A DNA stretch of 64,000 nucleotides, from the NCBI RefSeq assembly GCF_030433675.1, contig NZ_JAROCB010000002.1, forward strand, positions 496,001 to 560,000, given 5' to 3'. Source of the DNA: Leifsonia virtsii (GTDB lineage Bacteria > Actinomycetota > Actinomycetes > Actinomycetales > Microbacteriaceae). The position numbers were made by a program, and so were the translations under genes. The first letter of the stretch is position 1. Each line of letters opens with the position of its first letter. Positions 19,268 through 28,410 of the stretch are shown piece after piece. The notes under the pieces are model-generated. The model was not told where the DNA came from and ran no database searches. It was given only the letters and a program-made list of their open reading frames with translations.

Positions 19268-20731
19268 ATGGAGACGGGATTCTGGGTCTCGGTCTCCATC
19301 TGGGTCGCCCTTCTCGTCGACTTCATCATCCGCGTGCTGGCGATCATCATCGTGCCGCGGAACCGCAAGCCCACGTCGGCGACCGCGTGGCTGCTGGCCA
19401 TCTTCCTCATCCCGTACATCGGCATCCTGTTCTTCCTGCTGATCGGCAGCTACAAGCTCCCGAAGAGCCGGCGGAAGAAGCAGGAGGAGATCAACCGCTT
19501 CATCATCGAGAGCACCGAGGGCATCGAGCGGGTGCGGCGTGACCACCCGTGGCCGCCGTGGCTGGAGGGCGTGGTCGAGCTCAACCGCAACCTCGGCGCG
19601 ATGCCGCTCGTCGGCGGCAACCGCGCGACGCTGAACGGCGACTACGAGGGCTCGCTGAACGCGATGGCGGAGGAGATCCGGAAGGCGCGGAAGTACATCC
19701 ACGTCGAGTTCTACATCCTGTCTCTCGACAAGACGACCGGCCCGTTCTTCGACGCGCTCGAGGAGGCGGTGAAGCGGGGAGTGGTCGTGCGTGTGCTGCT
19801 CGACCACATCGCCTCGCTGCGCACGCCCGACTACAAGCGCACCACGAAGCGCCTCACCGCGATGGGCGCGAAGTGGCAGCTCATGCTCCCCGTGCAGCCG
19901 CTCAAGGGCAAGTACCAGCGACCGGACCTGCGCAACCACCGCAAGCTGCTGATCGTGGACGGCCGTGTCGCCTTCATGGGGTCGCAGAATGTCATCGACC
20001 GCAGCTACAACAAGAAGTCGAACATCCGGCGCGGGCTCAAGTGGAAAGAGCTCATCGTGCGTCTGGAGGGCCCGATCGTCGCCGGTCTGAACGCGATCTT
20101 CATCACCGACTGGTACAGCGAGACCGACGAGCTGCTGCAGCGCGAGACCGAGCCGATCACCGACGAGATCGACCCGAACGAGCTGGACGCCCAGGTGGTC
20201 CCCTCCGGACCCGGGTTCGCGGGCGAGAACAACCTCCGGCTCTTCCTGGCCCTGCTGTATTACGCGCAGGAGCGCATCGTCATCACCTCGCCCTACTTCG
20301 TGCCGGACGACGCCATGCTCATGGCCATCACCTCCGCCGTGCAGCGCGGCATCTCTGTCGACCTGTTCGTCTCGGAGATCGGCGACCAGGCCCTCGTCTA
20401 CCACGCCCAGCGGTCGTACTACGAGGCGCTGCTGCGTGCGGGCGTGCGGATCTGGATGTACAAGGCGCCCTACATCCTGCACGCCAAGCACTTCACGATC
20501 GACAACGACGTGGCCGTCATCGGCTCGAGCAACATGGACATGCGCTCGTTCCAGCTCAACATGGAGGTCTCCCTCATGGTGCGCGGCCGCTCGTTCGTCG
20601 ACGAGATGCGCAAGGTCGAGGACGGCTACCGCCGCGACAGCCGCGAACTCACGCTCGAGGAGTGGATGAAGCAGCCGCTGCGCTCCACCGTGCTCGACAA
20701 CCTGGCCCGGCTGACCTCGGCGCTGCAGTAG
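19268..20731 (+). CDS. cls: cardiolipin synthase (phospholipase D family)
   Basis: A 487-residue membrane enzyme. Two N-terminal helices (about 5-28 and 36-58) are followed by two HKD catalytic motifs: NHRKLLIVDGRVAFMGSQN and LHAKHFTIDNDVAVIGSSN. Cls condenses phosphatidylglycerol (or PG with CDP-diacylglycerol) to cardiolipin. Start ATG 19268 is preferred because GGAGGGA lies 8 bases ahead; GTG 19262 is closer to it and would add two residues. Tail: DGYRRDSRELTLEEWMKQPLRSTVLDNLARLTSALQ, typical of this family. Confidence 0.94.
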   Translation: METGFWVSVSIWVALLVDFIIRVLAIIIVPRNRKPTSATAWLLAIFLIPYIGILFFLLIGSYKLPKSRRKKQEEINRFIIESTEGIERVRRDHPWPPWLEGVVELNRNLGAMPLVGGNRATLNGDYEGSLNAMAEEIRKARKYIHVEFYILSLDKTTGPFFDALEEAVKRGVVVRVLLDHIASLRTPDYKRTTKRLTAMGAKWQLMLPVQPLKGKYQRPDLRNHRKLLIVDGRVAFMGSQNVIDRSYNKKSNIRRGLKWKELIVRLEGPIVAGLNAIFITDWYSETDELLQRETEPITDEIDPNELDAQVVPSGPGFAGENNLRLFLALLYYAQERIVITSPYFVPDDAMLMAITSAVQRGISVDLFVSEIGDQALVYHAQRSYYEALLRAGVRIWMYKAPYILHAKHFTIDNDVAVIGSSNMDMRSFQLNMEVSLMVRGRSFVDEMRKVEDGYRRDSRELTLEEWMKQPLRSTVLDNLARLTSALQ

Positions 20732-20758
20732 CCGCCTCGTGTGGTCGACCACGGTCGA

Positions 20759-21172
20759 TCACGCCACGGCCAGCTCGCGGACGAGGCGCACGTCGCACCA
20801 GGGTCGCGCCGCTGCGGCGAGCCGTTCGTCGGCGGTGAGCAGGGGAAGCTCCAGGACGTGCGCAAGCGCCACGTACATCGCGTCGTAGGCGCTGAGGCTC
20901 TCGCGCCACCGCCAGGCGTACTCCCAGAGCGGTTCGTGCTCCATGCGCATGATGTCGAGCCGATAGAAGCCGAGGACGAAGCGCTCGTAGTCGTCCGGTT
21001 GGCCTCGCTCGCGCATCGCATGGCGCCGGACCGTGCTCAGGAATTCCGGATCGAGGAGATGGGGCGCCACAAGAATGCACTCCTCCAACTCGGGATGATG
21101 TTGGAAGACGGACGGGCCGCCCGAGTCGAGGAGGTCGACCACGGCGCTGCAATCCACCACGGCGGATTTCAT
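20759..21172 (-). CDS. vapC: PIN-domain ribonuclease toxin (VapC type)
   Basis: A 137-residue PIN protein. The four acidic residues of the metal site can be seen: D7 in VVDCSAVVDLL, E43 in LDPEFLSTVRR, D97 in SAYDAMYVALA, and D115 in LLTADERL. VapC toxins cut tRNA or rRNA. The start ATG 21172 overlaps the antitoxin stop by 4 bases, so the pair is coupled. A much longer frame upstream in the same phase is not needed. Confidence 0.88.
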   Translation of the reverse strand: MKSAVVDCSAVVDLLDSGGPSVFQHHPELEECILVAPHLLDPEFLSTVRRHAMRERGQPDDYERFVLGFYRLDIMRMEHEPLWEYAWRWRESLSAYDAMYVALAHVLELPLLTADERLAAAARPWCDVRLVRELAVA

Positions 21173-21447
21173 CGGTCGTCGCGATCTTGACGAATGGAGG
21201 CGACGATCTCGTCGGTGCCCATCCCCAGCGGTCGCCAGGGCTCGGCCGGCGCGGAGGGATGCTCGGTGGAGGCGCGACTCTCGGCCGACACCTCTCTCCA
21301 CCGCTCGTCGATACGCAGCTTCTCGGCGATGCGCGTCAACTCGCGGCGCAGGTACTCGGAATACGAGAGGCCTTTGGCCGCCGCCTCTCCCTTCAGCCGG
21401 TCGTTGACCGCCGGATCCAGATCTCTGACTTGCACGGTGACTCCCAT
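21169..21447 (-). CDS. vapB: VapB-type antitoxin (ribbon-helix-helix, FitA-like)
   Basis: A 92-residue protein. The first part, TVQVRDLDPAVNDRLKGEAAAKGLSYSEYLRRELTRIAE, is a ribbon-helix-helix DNA-binding fold; the acidic, Pro-rich C-terminus likely wraps the toxin. It is expected to repress its own operon. A promoter directly upstream (TTGCTT, 17 bp, TAGAAT) would place the transcript start at or within a base or two of the start codon, so a leaderless mRNA is possible. Confidence 0.85.
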   Translation of the reverse strand: MGVTVQVRDLDPAVNDRLKGEAAAKGLSYSEYLRRELTRIAEKLRIDERWREVSAESRASTEHPSAPAEPWRPLGMGTDEIVASIRQDRDDR

Positions 21448-21453
21448 GGTTCG

Positions 21454-21496
21454 ATTCTATGAGTGGGTGCATGCGAAAGCAATGGATTTGCATGCA
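21454..21496 (-). promoter_or_regulatory. vapBC promoter with paired TGCATGC boxes
   Basis: On the minus strand, -35 TTGCTT (21477-21482) and -10 TAGAAT (21454-21459) are 17 bp apart. TGCATGC (21468-21474) and TGCATGCA (21489-21496) lie 21 bp apart, two helical turns, on either side of the -35. This is a likely autoregulatory operator. Confidence 0.65.
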
Positions 21497-21597
21497 TGGG
21501 AACCAGTGTGCCCGGTCGGGCAGGGTCGCCGAACCTCTCCGGCGAAGTTGTGGAGAACCGGCGGGAATGTGGTGCTGTGGACGGAACCGAGGCCGCC

Positions 21598-22572
21598 CTA
21601 GCCGCGGGGCCGCAGGCGCACCGTGGGGAGCTCCGGAGCGGGGAGCGGCGCGCCGTCGTAGCCCTCGACCGTGCCGAAGCGGCCGTGCGGCTCCGCGGCC
21701 GCGATCACCTCGCCCTGCCAGTCGGCGCGGAACGCCACGATCTCGTCGTGACTGCGGCCGATGAAGTTCCACCACATCACGATCTGCTCGCCGAGCGGCT
21801 CGCCGCCCAGCAGCACGATGCGCGTCGGCGTCGCCGCCGTGACCGCGACCCGGGAGCGACCCGGCGACAGGTACGCAAGGTGCGAGACGGGCACCGCGAC
21901 GCCGTTCACGGTCACATCGCCCGCGTCGACCAGGACGCCGTGCTCGAACGTCGCATCCAGCGGCACCTCGATCGTCGCGCCCGCGGGGATCACCAACTCC
22001 GCCCCGAGGAGCGGCGAGAACACCGTCGCCGTGGTGCCGCTGCCGGCCAGCGACCCGACGAAGGTGCGCACCGTGGCCGGGCCGATGCTGCCGGCGACGG
22101 GGGCGTGGTGCTCGAAGAACGGCGCGATGTCCCGGGACGCCTCCGGCAGCGCCACCCACAGCTGGACGCCGTGCAGCCGTCGGGTGCCCGGCGTCGAGAC
22201 CTCCGAGTGGCTGATCCCGCGGCCGGCCGTCATCAGGTTGAGCTCGCCCGGCCGCACCAGCGCGTGGCTGCCGACGCTGTCGCGGTGATCGATCTCCCCT
22301 TCGAACAGCCAGCTGACCGTCTGCAGGCCCGTGTGGGGATGCGGCGGCACGCGCATGCCTCCGGTGGCGTCCACGTCGTCCGGGCCGTAGTGGTCGACGA
22401 AGCACCAGCCGCCGATCAGCGACCGGCGGCGCTGCGGCAGCGTGCGTCGTACGTTCATCGCCCGCGGACCGCCGAGCGGCACGTCCCGCGGCTCCAGCAG
22501 CTCGACATCGGCCTCGTCGAGCACGGCGGTGCCCGCCACGAGCTCGGCCGGATCGCGTTCGAGGTTGCTCAT
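21598..22572 (-). CDS. pirin family protein
   Basis: A 324-residue bicupin. RRSLIGGWCFVDHYGPDDVDATGGMRVPPHPHTGLQTVSWLFEGEIDHRDSVGSH carries the metal-binding His and Glu residues of the pirin N-terminal cupin. The C-terminal half has PAGATIEVPLDATFEHGVLVDAGDV, a second cupin. Bacterial pirins include quercetinases and regulators of central metabolism; which applies here is not clear. Two long blocks around MTAGRGISHSEVSTPG are standard. It is divergent from a lipoprotein gene. Confidence 0.9.
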   Translation of the reverse strand: MSNLERDPAELVAGTAVLDEADVELLEPRDVPLGGPRAMNVRRTLPQRRRSLIGGWCFVDHYGPDDVDATGGMRVPPHPHTGLQTVSWLFEGEIDHRDSVGSHALVRPGELNLMTAGRGISHSEVSTPGTRRLHGVQLWVALPEASRDIAPFFEHHAPVAGSIGPATVRTFVGSLAGSGTTATVFSPLLGAELVIPAGATIEVPLDATFEHGVLVDAGDVTVNGVAVPVSHLAYLSPGRSRVAVTAATPTRIVLLGGEPLGEQIVMWWNFIGRSHDEIVAFRADWQGEVIAAAEPHGRFGTVEGYDGAPLPAPELPTVRLRPRG

Positions 22573-22628
22573 AGCGGCATCCTAGGCTTGCACGGCCGGC
22601 TTCGAGCCGCGCTCCCTAGAATGGGCGC

Positions 22629-23051
22629 GTGCCCCGGACCGCCGCCCGCCTCCTCCCCGCCGTCGCGGCCCTCGCCGCGGTCGCCGCCCTGGTCGGCTGC
22701 TCCTCGGCGCCCGGGCGCCCGGTCGAGGACTACGCGGGCGAGCCGAAGGGCGTGGAGGCCCCGGCCAGCAGCGCGGGCGGATCGTCGTGGGCGGTCTGGA
22801 TGGAGGACGGGACGCGCCTCGCGATCGTCCTCTACGGCTCCTCCACCTGCCCGCCGAAGGTCGACCACATCCGCTCCTCCGGCGCCACGAGGATCACGGC
22901 CACCCTCGCCCCCGCGCCCGGCGGCATCTGCACGCACGACTACGTGCCGCACACGACGGTGTTCGCCACCCCCGACGGCACGTCGAAGACCGCGGAGGTC
23001 GGCGTCGAACTGCCGGACCAGACCCTCACGCTGCCCGCCCGGCAGGGCTGA
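22629..23051 (+). CDS. small lipoprotein of unknown function
   Basis: A 140-residue protein whose leader ends in a lipobox, LVGC-S (Cys at about residue 24), so it should be anchored to the outer face of the membrane. The mature part holds two Cys (SSTCPPK and GGICTHDY) that could form a disulfide, and ends in EVGVELPDQTLTLPAR. No family was recognised. The GTG start lacks a clear ribosome site. It lies between pirin and clpC. Confidence 0.7.
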   Translation: MPRTAARLLPAVAALAAVAALVGCSSAPGRPVEDYAGEPKGVEAPASSAGGSSWAVWMEDGTRLAIVLYGSSTCPPKVDHIRSSGATRITATLAPAPGGICTHDYVPHTTVFATPDGTSKTAEVGVELPDQTLTLPARQG

Positions 23052-23083
23052 GCGCGGCCGAACCCTGGCGTCCCCTGAGACCC

Positions 23084-23101
23084 GTCACGCCCACGGCGAA
23101 C
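23084..23101 (+). promoter_or_regulatory. ClgR-like operator upstream of clpC
   Basis: GTCACGCCCACGGCGAAC fits the ClgR consensus as I know it (WNNWCGCYNANRGCGWWS) at all fixed positions except the first base. It lies 81 bases before the clpC start, a fitting place for an activator site. ClgR controls clpC and clpP in several actinobacteria. Confidence 0.55.
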
Positions 23102-23181
23102 AGGGCCGCGGGACGGGGGACCCGGTGGTTACTCTCTTTGTATCGACGCCGAACCTGCCCGGAGTCGTACGAGGAGTAGAC

Positions 23182-25704
23182 ATGTTCGAGAGATTCACCG
23201 ACCGAGCCCGCCGTGTGGTCGTCCTGGCCCAGGAAGAGGCCAAGATGCTGAACCACAACTACATCGGGACGGAGCACATCCTGCTCGGCCTGATCCACGA
23301 GGGAGAGGGCGTCGCCGCCAAGGCCCTCGAGTCGCTCGGCATCTCGCTCGACGCGGTGCGCGAGCAGGTCCAGGACATCATCGGCCAGGGCCAGCAGCAG
23401 CCGACCGGTCACATCCCCTTCACGCCGCGCGCGAAGAAGGTGCTGGAGCTCAGCCTCCGCGAGGCCCTCCAGCTCGGCCACAACTACATCGGCACCGAGC
23501 ACATCCTGCTCGGCCTCATCCGCGAGGGCGAGGGCGTCGCCGCCCAGGTGCTCGTCAAGCTGGGCGCCGACCTCAACCGCGTCCGCCAGCAGGTCATCCA
23601 GCTCCTCTCGGGTTACCAGGGCAAGGAGCAGGTCCAGGTCGGCGGCAACGATCAGCAGACCGCGCAGGCCGGTAGCCAGATCCTCGACCAGTTCGGTCGC
23701 AACCTCACGCAGGCGGCGCGCGACAACAAGCTCGACCCGGTGATCGGGCGCGAGAAGGAGATCGAGCGCGTCATGCAGATCCTGTCGCGCCGCTCCAAGA
23801 ACAACCCCGTGCTGATCGGCGAGCCCGGCGTCGGCAAGACCGCCGTCGTCGAGGGCCTCGCGCAGGCGATCGTCCGCGGCGACGTGCCGGAGACGCTGAA
23901 GGACAAGCAGCTTTACACGCTCGACCTCGGCTCGCTCATCGCCGGCTCCCGTTACCGCGGCGACTTCGAGGAGCGCCTGAAGAAGGTCACCAAGGAGATC
24001 CGCACCCGCGGCGACATCATCACCTTCATCGACGAGATCCACACCCTCGTCGGCGCGGGTGCCGCCGAAGGCGCCATCGACGCGGCTTCGATCCTCAAGC
24101 CGCTCCTCGCCCGCGGCGAGCTGCAGACGATCGGCGCCACGACCCTCGACGAGTACCGCAAGCACTTCGAGAAGGACGCCGCGCTCGAGCGCCGGTTCCA
24201 GCCCATCCAGGTCGCGGAGCCGTCGCTGCCCCACGCGATCAACATCCTCAAGGGCCTGCGCGACCGCTACGAGGCGCACCACAAGGTGTCCATCACCGAC
24301 GGCGCGATCGTCGCGGCGGCGAACCTGGCCGACCGCTACATCCAGGACCGCTTCCTCCCGGACAAGGCCATCGACCTGATCGACGAGGCCGGCGCCCGCC
24401 TCCGCCTGTCGATCCTGTCGGCGCCGCCGGAGCTGCGCGAGTTCGACGACAAGATCGCCGCCGTGCGCTCCCAGAAGGAGGCCGCGATCGAGGACCAGGA
24501 CTTCGAGAAGGCCGCGAGCCTGCGCGACGAGGAGAAGAACCTCCTCGGCGAGCGGCTGCGCCTCGAGAAGCAGTGGCGCTCGGGCGAGGTCAAGACCACG
24601 GCAGAGGTCGACGAGGGCCTCATCGCCGAGGTGCTGGCCCAGGCGACCGGCATCCCGGTGTTCAAGCTCACCGAGGAGGAGTCGGCTCGACTCGTCTACA
24701 TGGAGAAGGCGCTGCACGAGCGCGTCATCGGCCAGGAGGAGGCCATCGCGGCCCTCTCGCGGACGATCCGCCGCACCCGCGCCGGCCTGAAGGACCCGAA
24801 GCGTCCCTCCGGCTCGTTCATCTTCGCCGGGCCCACCGGCGTCGGTAAGACCGAGCTGGCGAAGGCGCTCGCCGAGTTCCTGTTCGACGACGAGTCGGCC
24901 ATGATCTCCCTCGACATGTCGGAGTACGGTGAGAAGCACACCGTCTCCCGCCTGTTCGGCGCCCCTCCCGGGTTCGTCGGCTTCGAGGAGGGCGGCCAGC
25001 TGACCGAGAAGGTCCGCCGCAAGCCGTTCAGCGTGGTGCTGTTCGACGAGATCGAGAAGGCGCACCCCGACATCTTCAACTCGCTGCTCCAGATCCTGGA
25101 GGAGGGACGTCTGACGGATGGTCAGGGCCGCGTGGTCGACTTCAAGAACACCGTCATCATCATGACCACGAACCTCGGCACGAAGGACATCTCCGGCGGC
25201 CCCGTCGGCTTCCAGATCGAGGGCGACCCGACGACCGGCTACGACCGGATGCGCGGCAAGGTCTACGAGGAGCTGAAGAAGAACTTCAAGCCGGAGTTCC
25301 TGAACCGTGTCGACGAGATCATCGTGTTCCCGCAGCTCAGCAAGCCGGAGCTGCTGCAGATCGTCGACCTGTTCATCAAGCGCCTGTCGACCCGCCTGCT
25401 CGACCGCGACATGACCATCGAGCTGACCGTCCCGGCGAAGGAGCGGCTGATCGAGGTCGGGTTCGACCCGACACTCGGCGCCCGCCCGCTCCGCCGCGCG
25501 GTGCAGCACGAGATCGAGGACCGGCTGAGCGAGAAGATCCTGCACGGCGAGCTGAACGCGGGCGACCACGTCCACGTCGACTTCGCCGACGGCGACTTCG
25601 TGTTCACGACGACGGCCCGCAAGGAGCCGATCGGCGCCGGCATCAACGCCGCCGCCGCGATCGGCACGGGGCCTGCCACGCCGGACCTCGCCGCGAACGA
25701 CTGA
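23182..25704 (+). CDS. clpC: ATP-dependent Clp protease, ATPase subunit ClpC
   Basis: An 840-residue AAA+ unfoldase that feeds ClpP. Start ATG 23182 has GAGGAG upstream and opens with [20 protein letters not shown]. The two N-domain repeats ([14 protein letters not shown] appears twice, near residues 30 and 105) bind adaptors. NBD1 has Walker [14 protein letters not shown] and Walker B ITFIDEIH; a UVR-like middle region follows ([26 protein letters not shown]). NBD2 has [14 protein letters not shown] and [13 protein letters not shown]. The tail is weakly conserved. A 17-bp terminator stands just after the stop. The ClgR-like site upstream suggests stress control. Confidence 0.96.
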   Translation: MFERFTDRARRVVVLAQEEAKMLNHNYIGTEHILLGLIHEGEGVAAKALESLGISLDAVREQVQDIIGQGQQQPTGHIPFTPRAKKVLELSLREALQLGHNYIGTEHILLGLIREGEGVAAQVLVKLGADLNRVRQQVIQLLSGYQGKEQVQVGGNDQQTAQAGSQILDQFGRNLTQAARDNKLDPVIGREKEIERVMQILSRRSKNNPVLIGEPGVGKTAVVEGLAQAIVRGDVPETLKDKQLYTLDLGSLIAGSRYRGDFEERLKKVTKEIRTRGDIITFIDEIHTLVGAGAAEGAIDAASILKPLLARGELQTIGATTLDEYRKHFEKDAALERRFQPIQVAEPSLPHAINILKGLRDRYEAHHKVSITDGAIVAAANLADRYIQDRFLPDKAIDLIDEAGARLRLSILSAPPELREFDDKIAAVRSQKEAAIEDQDFEKAASLRDEEKNLLGERLRLEKQWRSGEVKTTAEVDEGLIAEVLAQATGIPVFKLTEEESARLVYMEKALHERVIGQEEAIAALSRTIRRTRAGLKDPKRPSGSFIFAGPTGVGKTELAKALAEFLFDDESAMISLDMSEYGEKHTVSRLFGAPPGFVGFEEGGQLTEKVRRKPFSVVLFDEIEKAHPDIFNSLLQILEEGRLTDGQGRVVDFKNTVIIMTTNLGTKDISGGPVGFQIEGDPTTGYDRMRGKVYEELKKNFKPEFLNRVDEIIVFPQLSKPELLQIVDLFIKRLSTRLLDRDMTIELTVPAKERLIEVGFDPTLGARPLRRAVQHEIEDRLSEKILHGELNAGDHVHVDFADGDFVFTTTARKEPIGAGINAAAAIGTGPATPDLAAND

Positions 25705-25717
25705 CGCACGCCCCACC

Positions 25718-25756
25718 GGAACGGCCGGTGCCCGCTCGACGGGCACCGGCCGTTCC
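25718..25756 (+). terminator. intrinsic-type hairpin after clpC
   Basis: A perfect 17-bp stem (25718-25734 with 25740-25756) and a 5-base loop CTCGA lie 13 bases after the clpC stop. A weak T-containing tail (GCGTTTCC) follows. Confidence 0.8.
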
Positions 25757-25841
25757 GCGTTTCCGGTACTCCCCGCGACGCAGGCGGCCCGCTAGCCTGA
25801 CCGCGAGATCGCGCCAGGGCGGCCGCGGGGAGGAGACCACG

Positions 25842-27764
25842 ATGTCGGATGCGGACGAGACGATGCCGAAGGACGCGACGCAGCACACCCGTGCGGCCAA
25901 CCGGGCGGCGCGGGACACGCTGCCGCTGAGCGACCGGCGTGACTACGAGGACGCGGCCCGCGGTTTCGTCGGTGCCCCGGCCGACCCCGTGATCCGCCGG
26001 GCCGACGGCTTCCCTGTGCTCGACCTGACGTCCCACGACTTCGTCGACGCGTCCGAGGAGGCGCCCGACACCGTCCATCCGAGCCTCTGGAGGCACGCCC
26101 AGGTCAACAACCATCACGGGCTGTTCGAGGTCGCCGAGGGCGTCTACCAGCTGCGCGGGATGGACCTGGCGAACATCACGATCGTCGAGGGCGACACCGG
26201 GATCATCGTCATCGACCCGCTGAGCTTCGCCGAGACCGCCCGCGCCGCCCTCGCGCTGTACCGGGAGCACCGCGGCGACAGGCCCGTGACCGGGCTCGTC
26301 TACACGCACAGCCACGTGGACCACTTCAGCGGATCGCGGGCGATCGTCGAGGACGCGCACGGCGGTGACTTCCCGGTCATCGCCCCGGAGGGCTTCCTGT
26401 ATGAAGCCGCGGCCGAGAACGTCTACGCGGGCACGGCGATGACCAGGCGCGCCCTGTACATGTACGGCCCGCTCCTCGCACCCGGGCCGCGCGGCCAGGT
26501 GGATGCCGGGCTCGCCAACACGCTCGGCGCCGGCGGCAGCGCTACCCTGGTGCCGCCGACCGACCTCATCCGCGAGACGGGGGAGACCCGGACCGTCGAC
26601 GGAGTGGAGATGACCTTCCAGATGGCACCGGGAACCGAGGCGCCGGCAGAGTTCCTCATCCACTTCCCGGCGCTGCGTCTGCTGTGCGTGGCGGAGGACG
26701 CCAACCATCTGATGCACAACCTCTACACGCTGCGCGGCGCCCAGGTGCGCGATGCGGCCACCTGGTGGAAGACCCTCAACCAGACGATCGGGCTGTTCGG
26801 CGACGACACCGACGTGCTGGTCGGCCAGCACGGCTGGCCGCGCTGGGGCACCGCCGACATCCGCGAGTATCTGGCGAACCAGCGCGACCTGTACAAGTTC
26901 ATCCACGACGAGACCCTGCGGCTCGCCAACCGGGGGCTGACGATGCCGGAGATCGCGGAGGAGCTGCGGCTGCCGGCCGGCCTCGACCGCGAGTGGTACA
27001 GCCACGGCTACTACGGGTCGCTCAGCCACAACGCGAAGGCCGTCTACCAGCGTTACCTCGGCTGGTACGACTCGCATCCCGCGCACCTGAACCAGCTCCC
27101 GCCGGCGGAGGCGGGGCCGCGCTACGTCGAATACATGGGCGGGGCGGACGCCGTGGTCGAGAAGGCGCGCGTCGCGTACGACGCCGGCGACTACCGCTGG
27201 GTGGCCGAGGTGCTCACGCACGTCGTGTTCGCCGACCCGTCGAACCGGGCGGCGGCGCTGCTGCAGGCGGACGCGTTCGAGCAGCTCGGGTACCAGTCCG
27301 AGAACCCGACCTGGCGCAACGAGTACCTCATGGGGGCGCTGGAGTTGCGCAACGGCGTCAGGAACCTCGGCGACATCCAGCTGGCGACCCCGGACGTCTT
27401 CGCGGCCATGTCCCCGGAGATGATCCTCGACTTCGCCGGTATCAAGCTCGACGCCGGGCGCACCGGCGACGAGCCGTTCGCGCTGGGCTGGACGGTCACC
27501 GACGCCGATGGCGGCCCGGCGACCTTCCTGCTGGAGGTGCGCAACGGCGTGCTCGTCTACACGCGCGACGGGTTGCTCGACGGGACGGTGGCGCGGGCGT
27601 CGTCGAGCAAGGCGGCGCTGGCCGCAGCCCTGTTCGGAGGACGTTCCCTCGACGACCTCGTCGGTTCGGGCGACGCGAGCGTCGAGGGTGACCGTGCGGC
27701 GGTGGACCGGCTGTTTGGGATGCTGGACGACTTCCCGCTGTGGTTCCCGATCGTGCAGCCCTGA
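25842..27764 (+). CDS. SDS-type alkyl sulfatase (metallo-beta-lactamase fold)
   Basis: A 640-residue class III sulfatase like Pseudomonas SdsA1 and yeast BDS1. The zinc motif is YTHSHVDHFSGSRAI; further ligands are in LLCVAEDANHLMHNLYTLRGAQ. GQHGWPRWGTADI and the dimerisation region around AKAVYQRYLGWYDSHPAHLNQLPP are characteristic. The C-terminal SCP2-like domain begins near MSPEMILDFAGIKLDAG. It would remove sulfate from alkyl sulfates such as detergents. No signal peptide is seen, so it should be cytosolic. ATG 25842 follows GGGGAGGAG. Confidence 0.92.
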   Translation: MSDADETMPKDATQHTRAANRAARDTLPLSDRRDYEDAARGFVGAPADPVIRRADGFPVLDLTSHDFVDASEEAPDTVHPSLWRHAQVNNHHGLFEVAEGVYQLRGMDLANITIVEGDTGIIVIDPLSFAETARAALALYREHRGDRPVTGLVYTHSHVDHFSGSRAIVEDAHGGDFPVIAPEGFLYEAAAENVYAGTAMTRRALYMYGPLLAPGPRGQVDAGLANTLGAGGSATLVPPTDLIRETGETRTVDGVEMTFQMAPGTEAPAEFLIHFPALRLLCVAEDANHLMHNLYTLRGAQVRDAATWWKTLNQTIGLFGDDTDVLVGQHGWPRWGTADIREYLANQRDLYKFIHDETLRLANRGLTMPEIAEELRLPAGLDREWYSHGYYGSLSHNAKAVYQRYLGWYDSHPAHLNQLPPAEAGPRYVEYMGGADAVVEKARVAYDAGDYRWVAEVLTHVVFADPSNRAAALLQADAFEQLGYQSENPTWRNEYLMGALELRNGVRNLGDIQLATPDVFAAMSPEMILDFAGIKLDAGRTGDEPFALGWTVTDADGGPATFLLEVRNGVLVYTRDGLLDGTVARASSSKAALAAALFGGRSLDDLVGSGDASVEGDRAAVDRLFGMLDDFPLWFPIVQP

Positions 27765-27828
27765 CGGCTGTGCGGTCGTGAGCCCGCGGCGGTCCGAGGG
27801 GGGTCCCGGCCGTCGGTAGGCTGGAACG

Positions 27829-28347
27829 GTGAGCGGTGACAGCGGGCCAGGGTTCAGCATCCGGAGGGCGCGGACGAGTGACGTTCCGCGCATCCAGCAG
27901 CTGGTGGAGCCGCTGGTGCAGCGACGCATCCTTCTCGGCAAGGAGATGGTGACGCTCTACGAGGCCGTGCAGGAGTTCCGGGTCGCGCAGAACGCCGACG
28001 GCGAGCTGATCGGCTGCGGCGCGCTGCACGTCATGTGGAGCGACCTCGGCGAGGTGCGCACGCTCGCGGTGGCGGACGAGTGGCTGGGCCGCGGCGTCGG
28101 TCGGGCGCTGCTCGGGAGGCTGGAGTCGGACGCGCGGGAGCTCGGGCTCGACCGGCTGTTCTGCCTGACGTTCGAGGTCGGCTTCTTCGGGCGCAACGGT
28201 TTCGAGGACATGGGCGAGGCGACGGTCGATCCGGCCCTGTACGCGGAGCTGCTGCGCTCCCACGACGAGGGTGTCGCCGAGTTCCTGGATCTGGCCCGTG
28301 TGAAGCCGAACACCCTCGGCAACACCCGCATGATCAAGCACCTCTGA
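27829..28347 (+). CDS. argA: amino-acid (glutamate) N-acetyltransferase, short GNAT type
   Basis: A 172-residue GNAT protein. FSIRRARTSDVPRIQQLVEPLVQRRILLGKEMVTLYEAVQEF matches the short mycobacterial-type N-acetylglutamate synthase (Rv2747-like). VRTLAVADEWLGRGVGRALLGRLESDARELG is the acetyl-CoA pyrophosphate loop; LTFEVGFFGRNGFEDMGEATVDPALYAELLRSHDEG is the C-terminal part. It would start arginine synthesis by acetylating glutamate. No arg genes are near, as is usual for this form. Start GTG 27829. Confidence 0.88.
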   Translation: MSGDSGPGFSIRRARTSDVPRIQQLVEPLVQRRILLGKEMVTLYEAVQEFRVAQNADGELIGCGALHVMWSDLGEVRTLAVADEWLGRGVGRALLGRLESDARELGLDRLFCLTFEVGFFGRNGFEDMGEATVDPALYAELLRSHDEGVAEFLDLARVKPNTLGNTRMIKHL

Positions 28348-28410
28348 GCATGCTCTGACGGCCGGGCGCGCCTGCCGGGCGTGTCTGGGGGCCGTGGCTA
28401 TAGTGCGGGC

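Noticed and set aside
17264-20752. Very long open frame on the minus strand across lysS and cls
   Set aside because: It runs antisense to two well-recognised genes, its product is Arg/His/Val/Asp-rich with no domain, and such frames are a by-product of high G+C coding.
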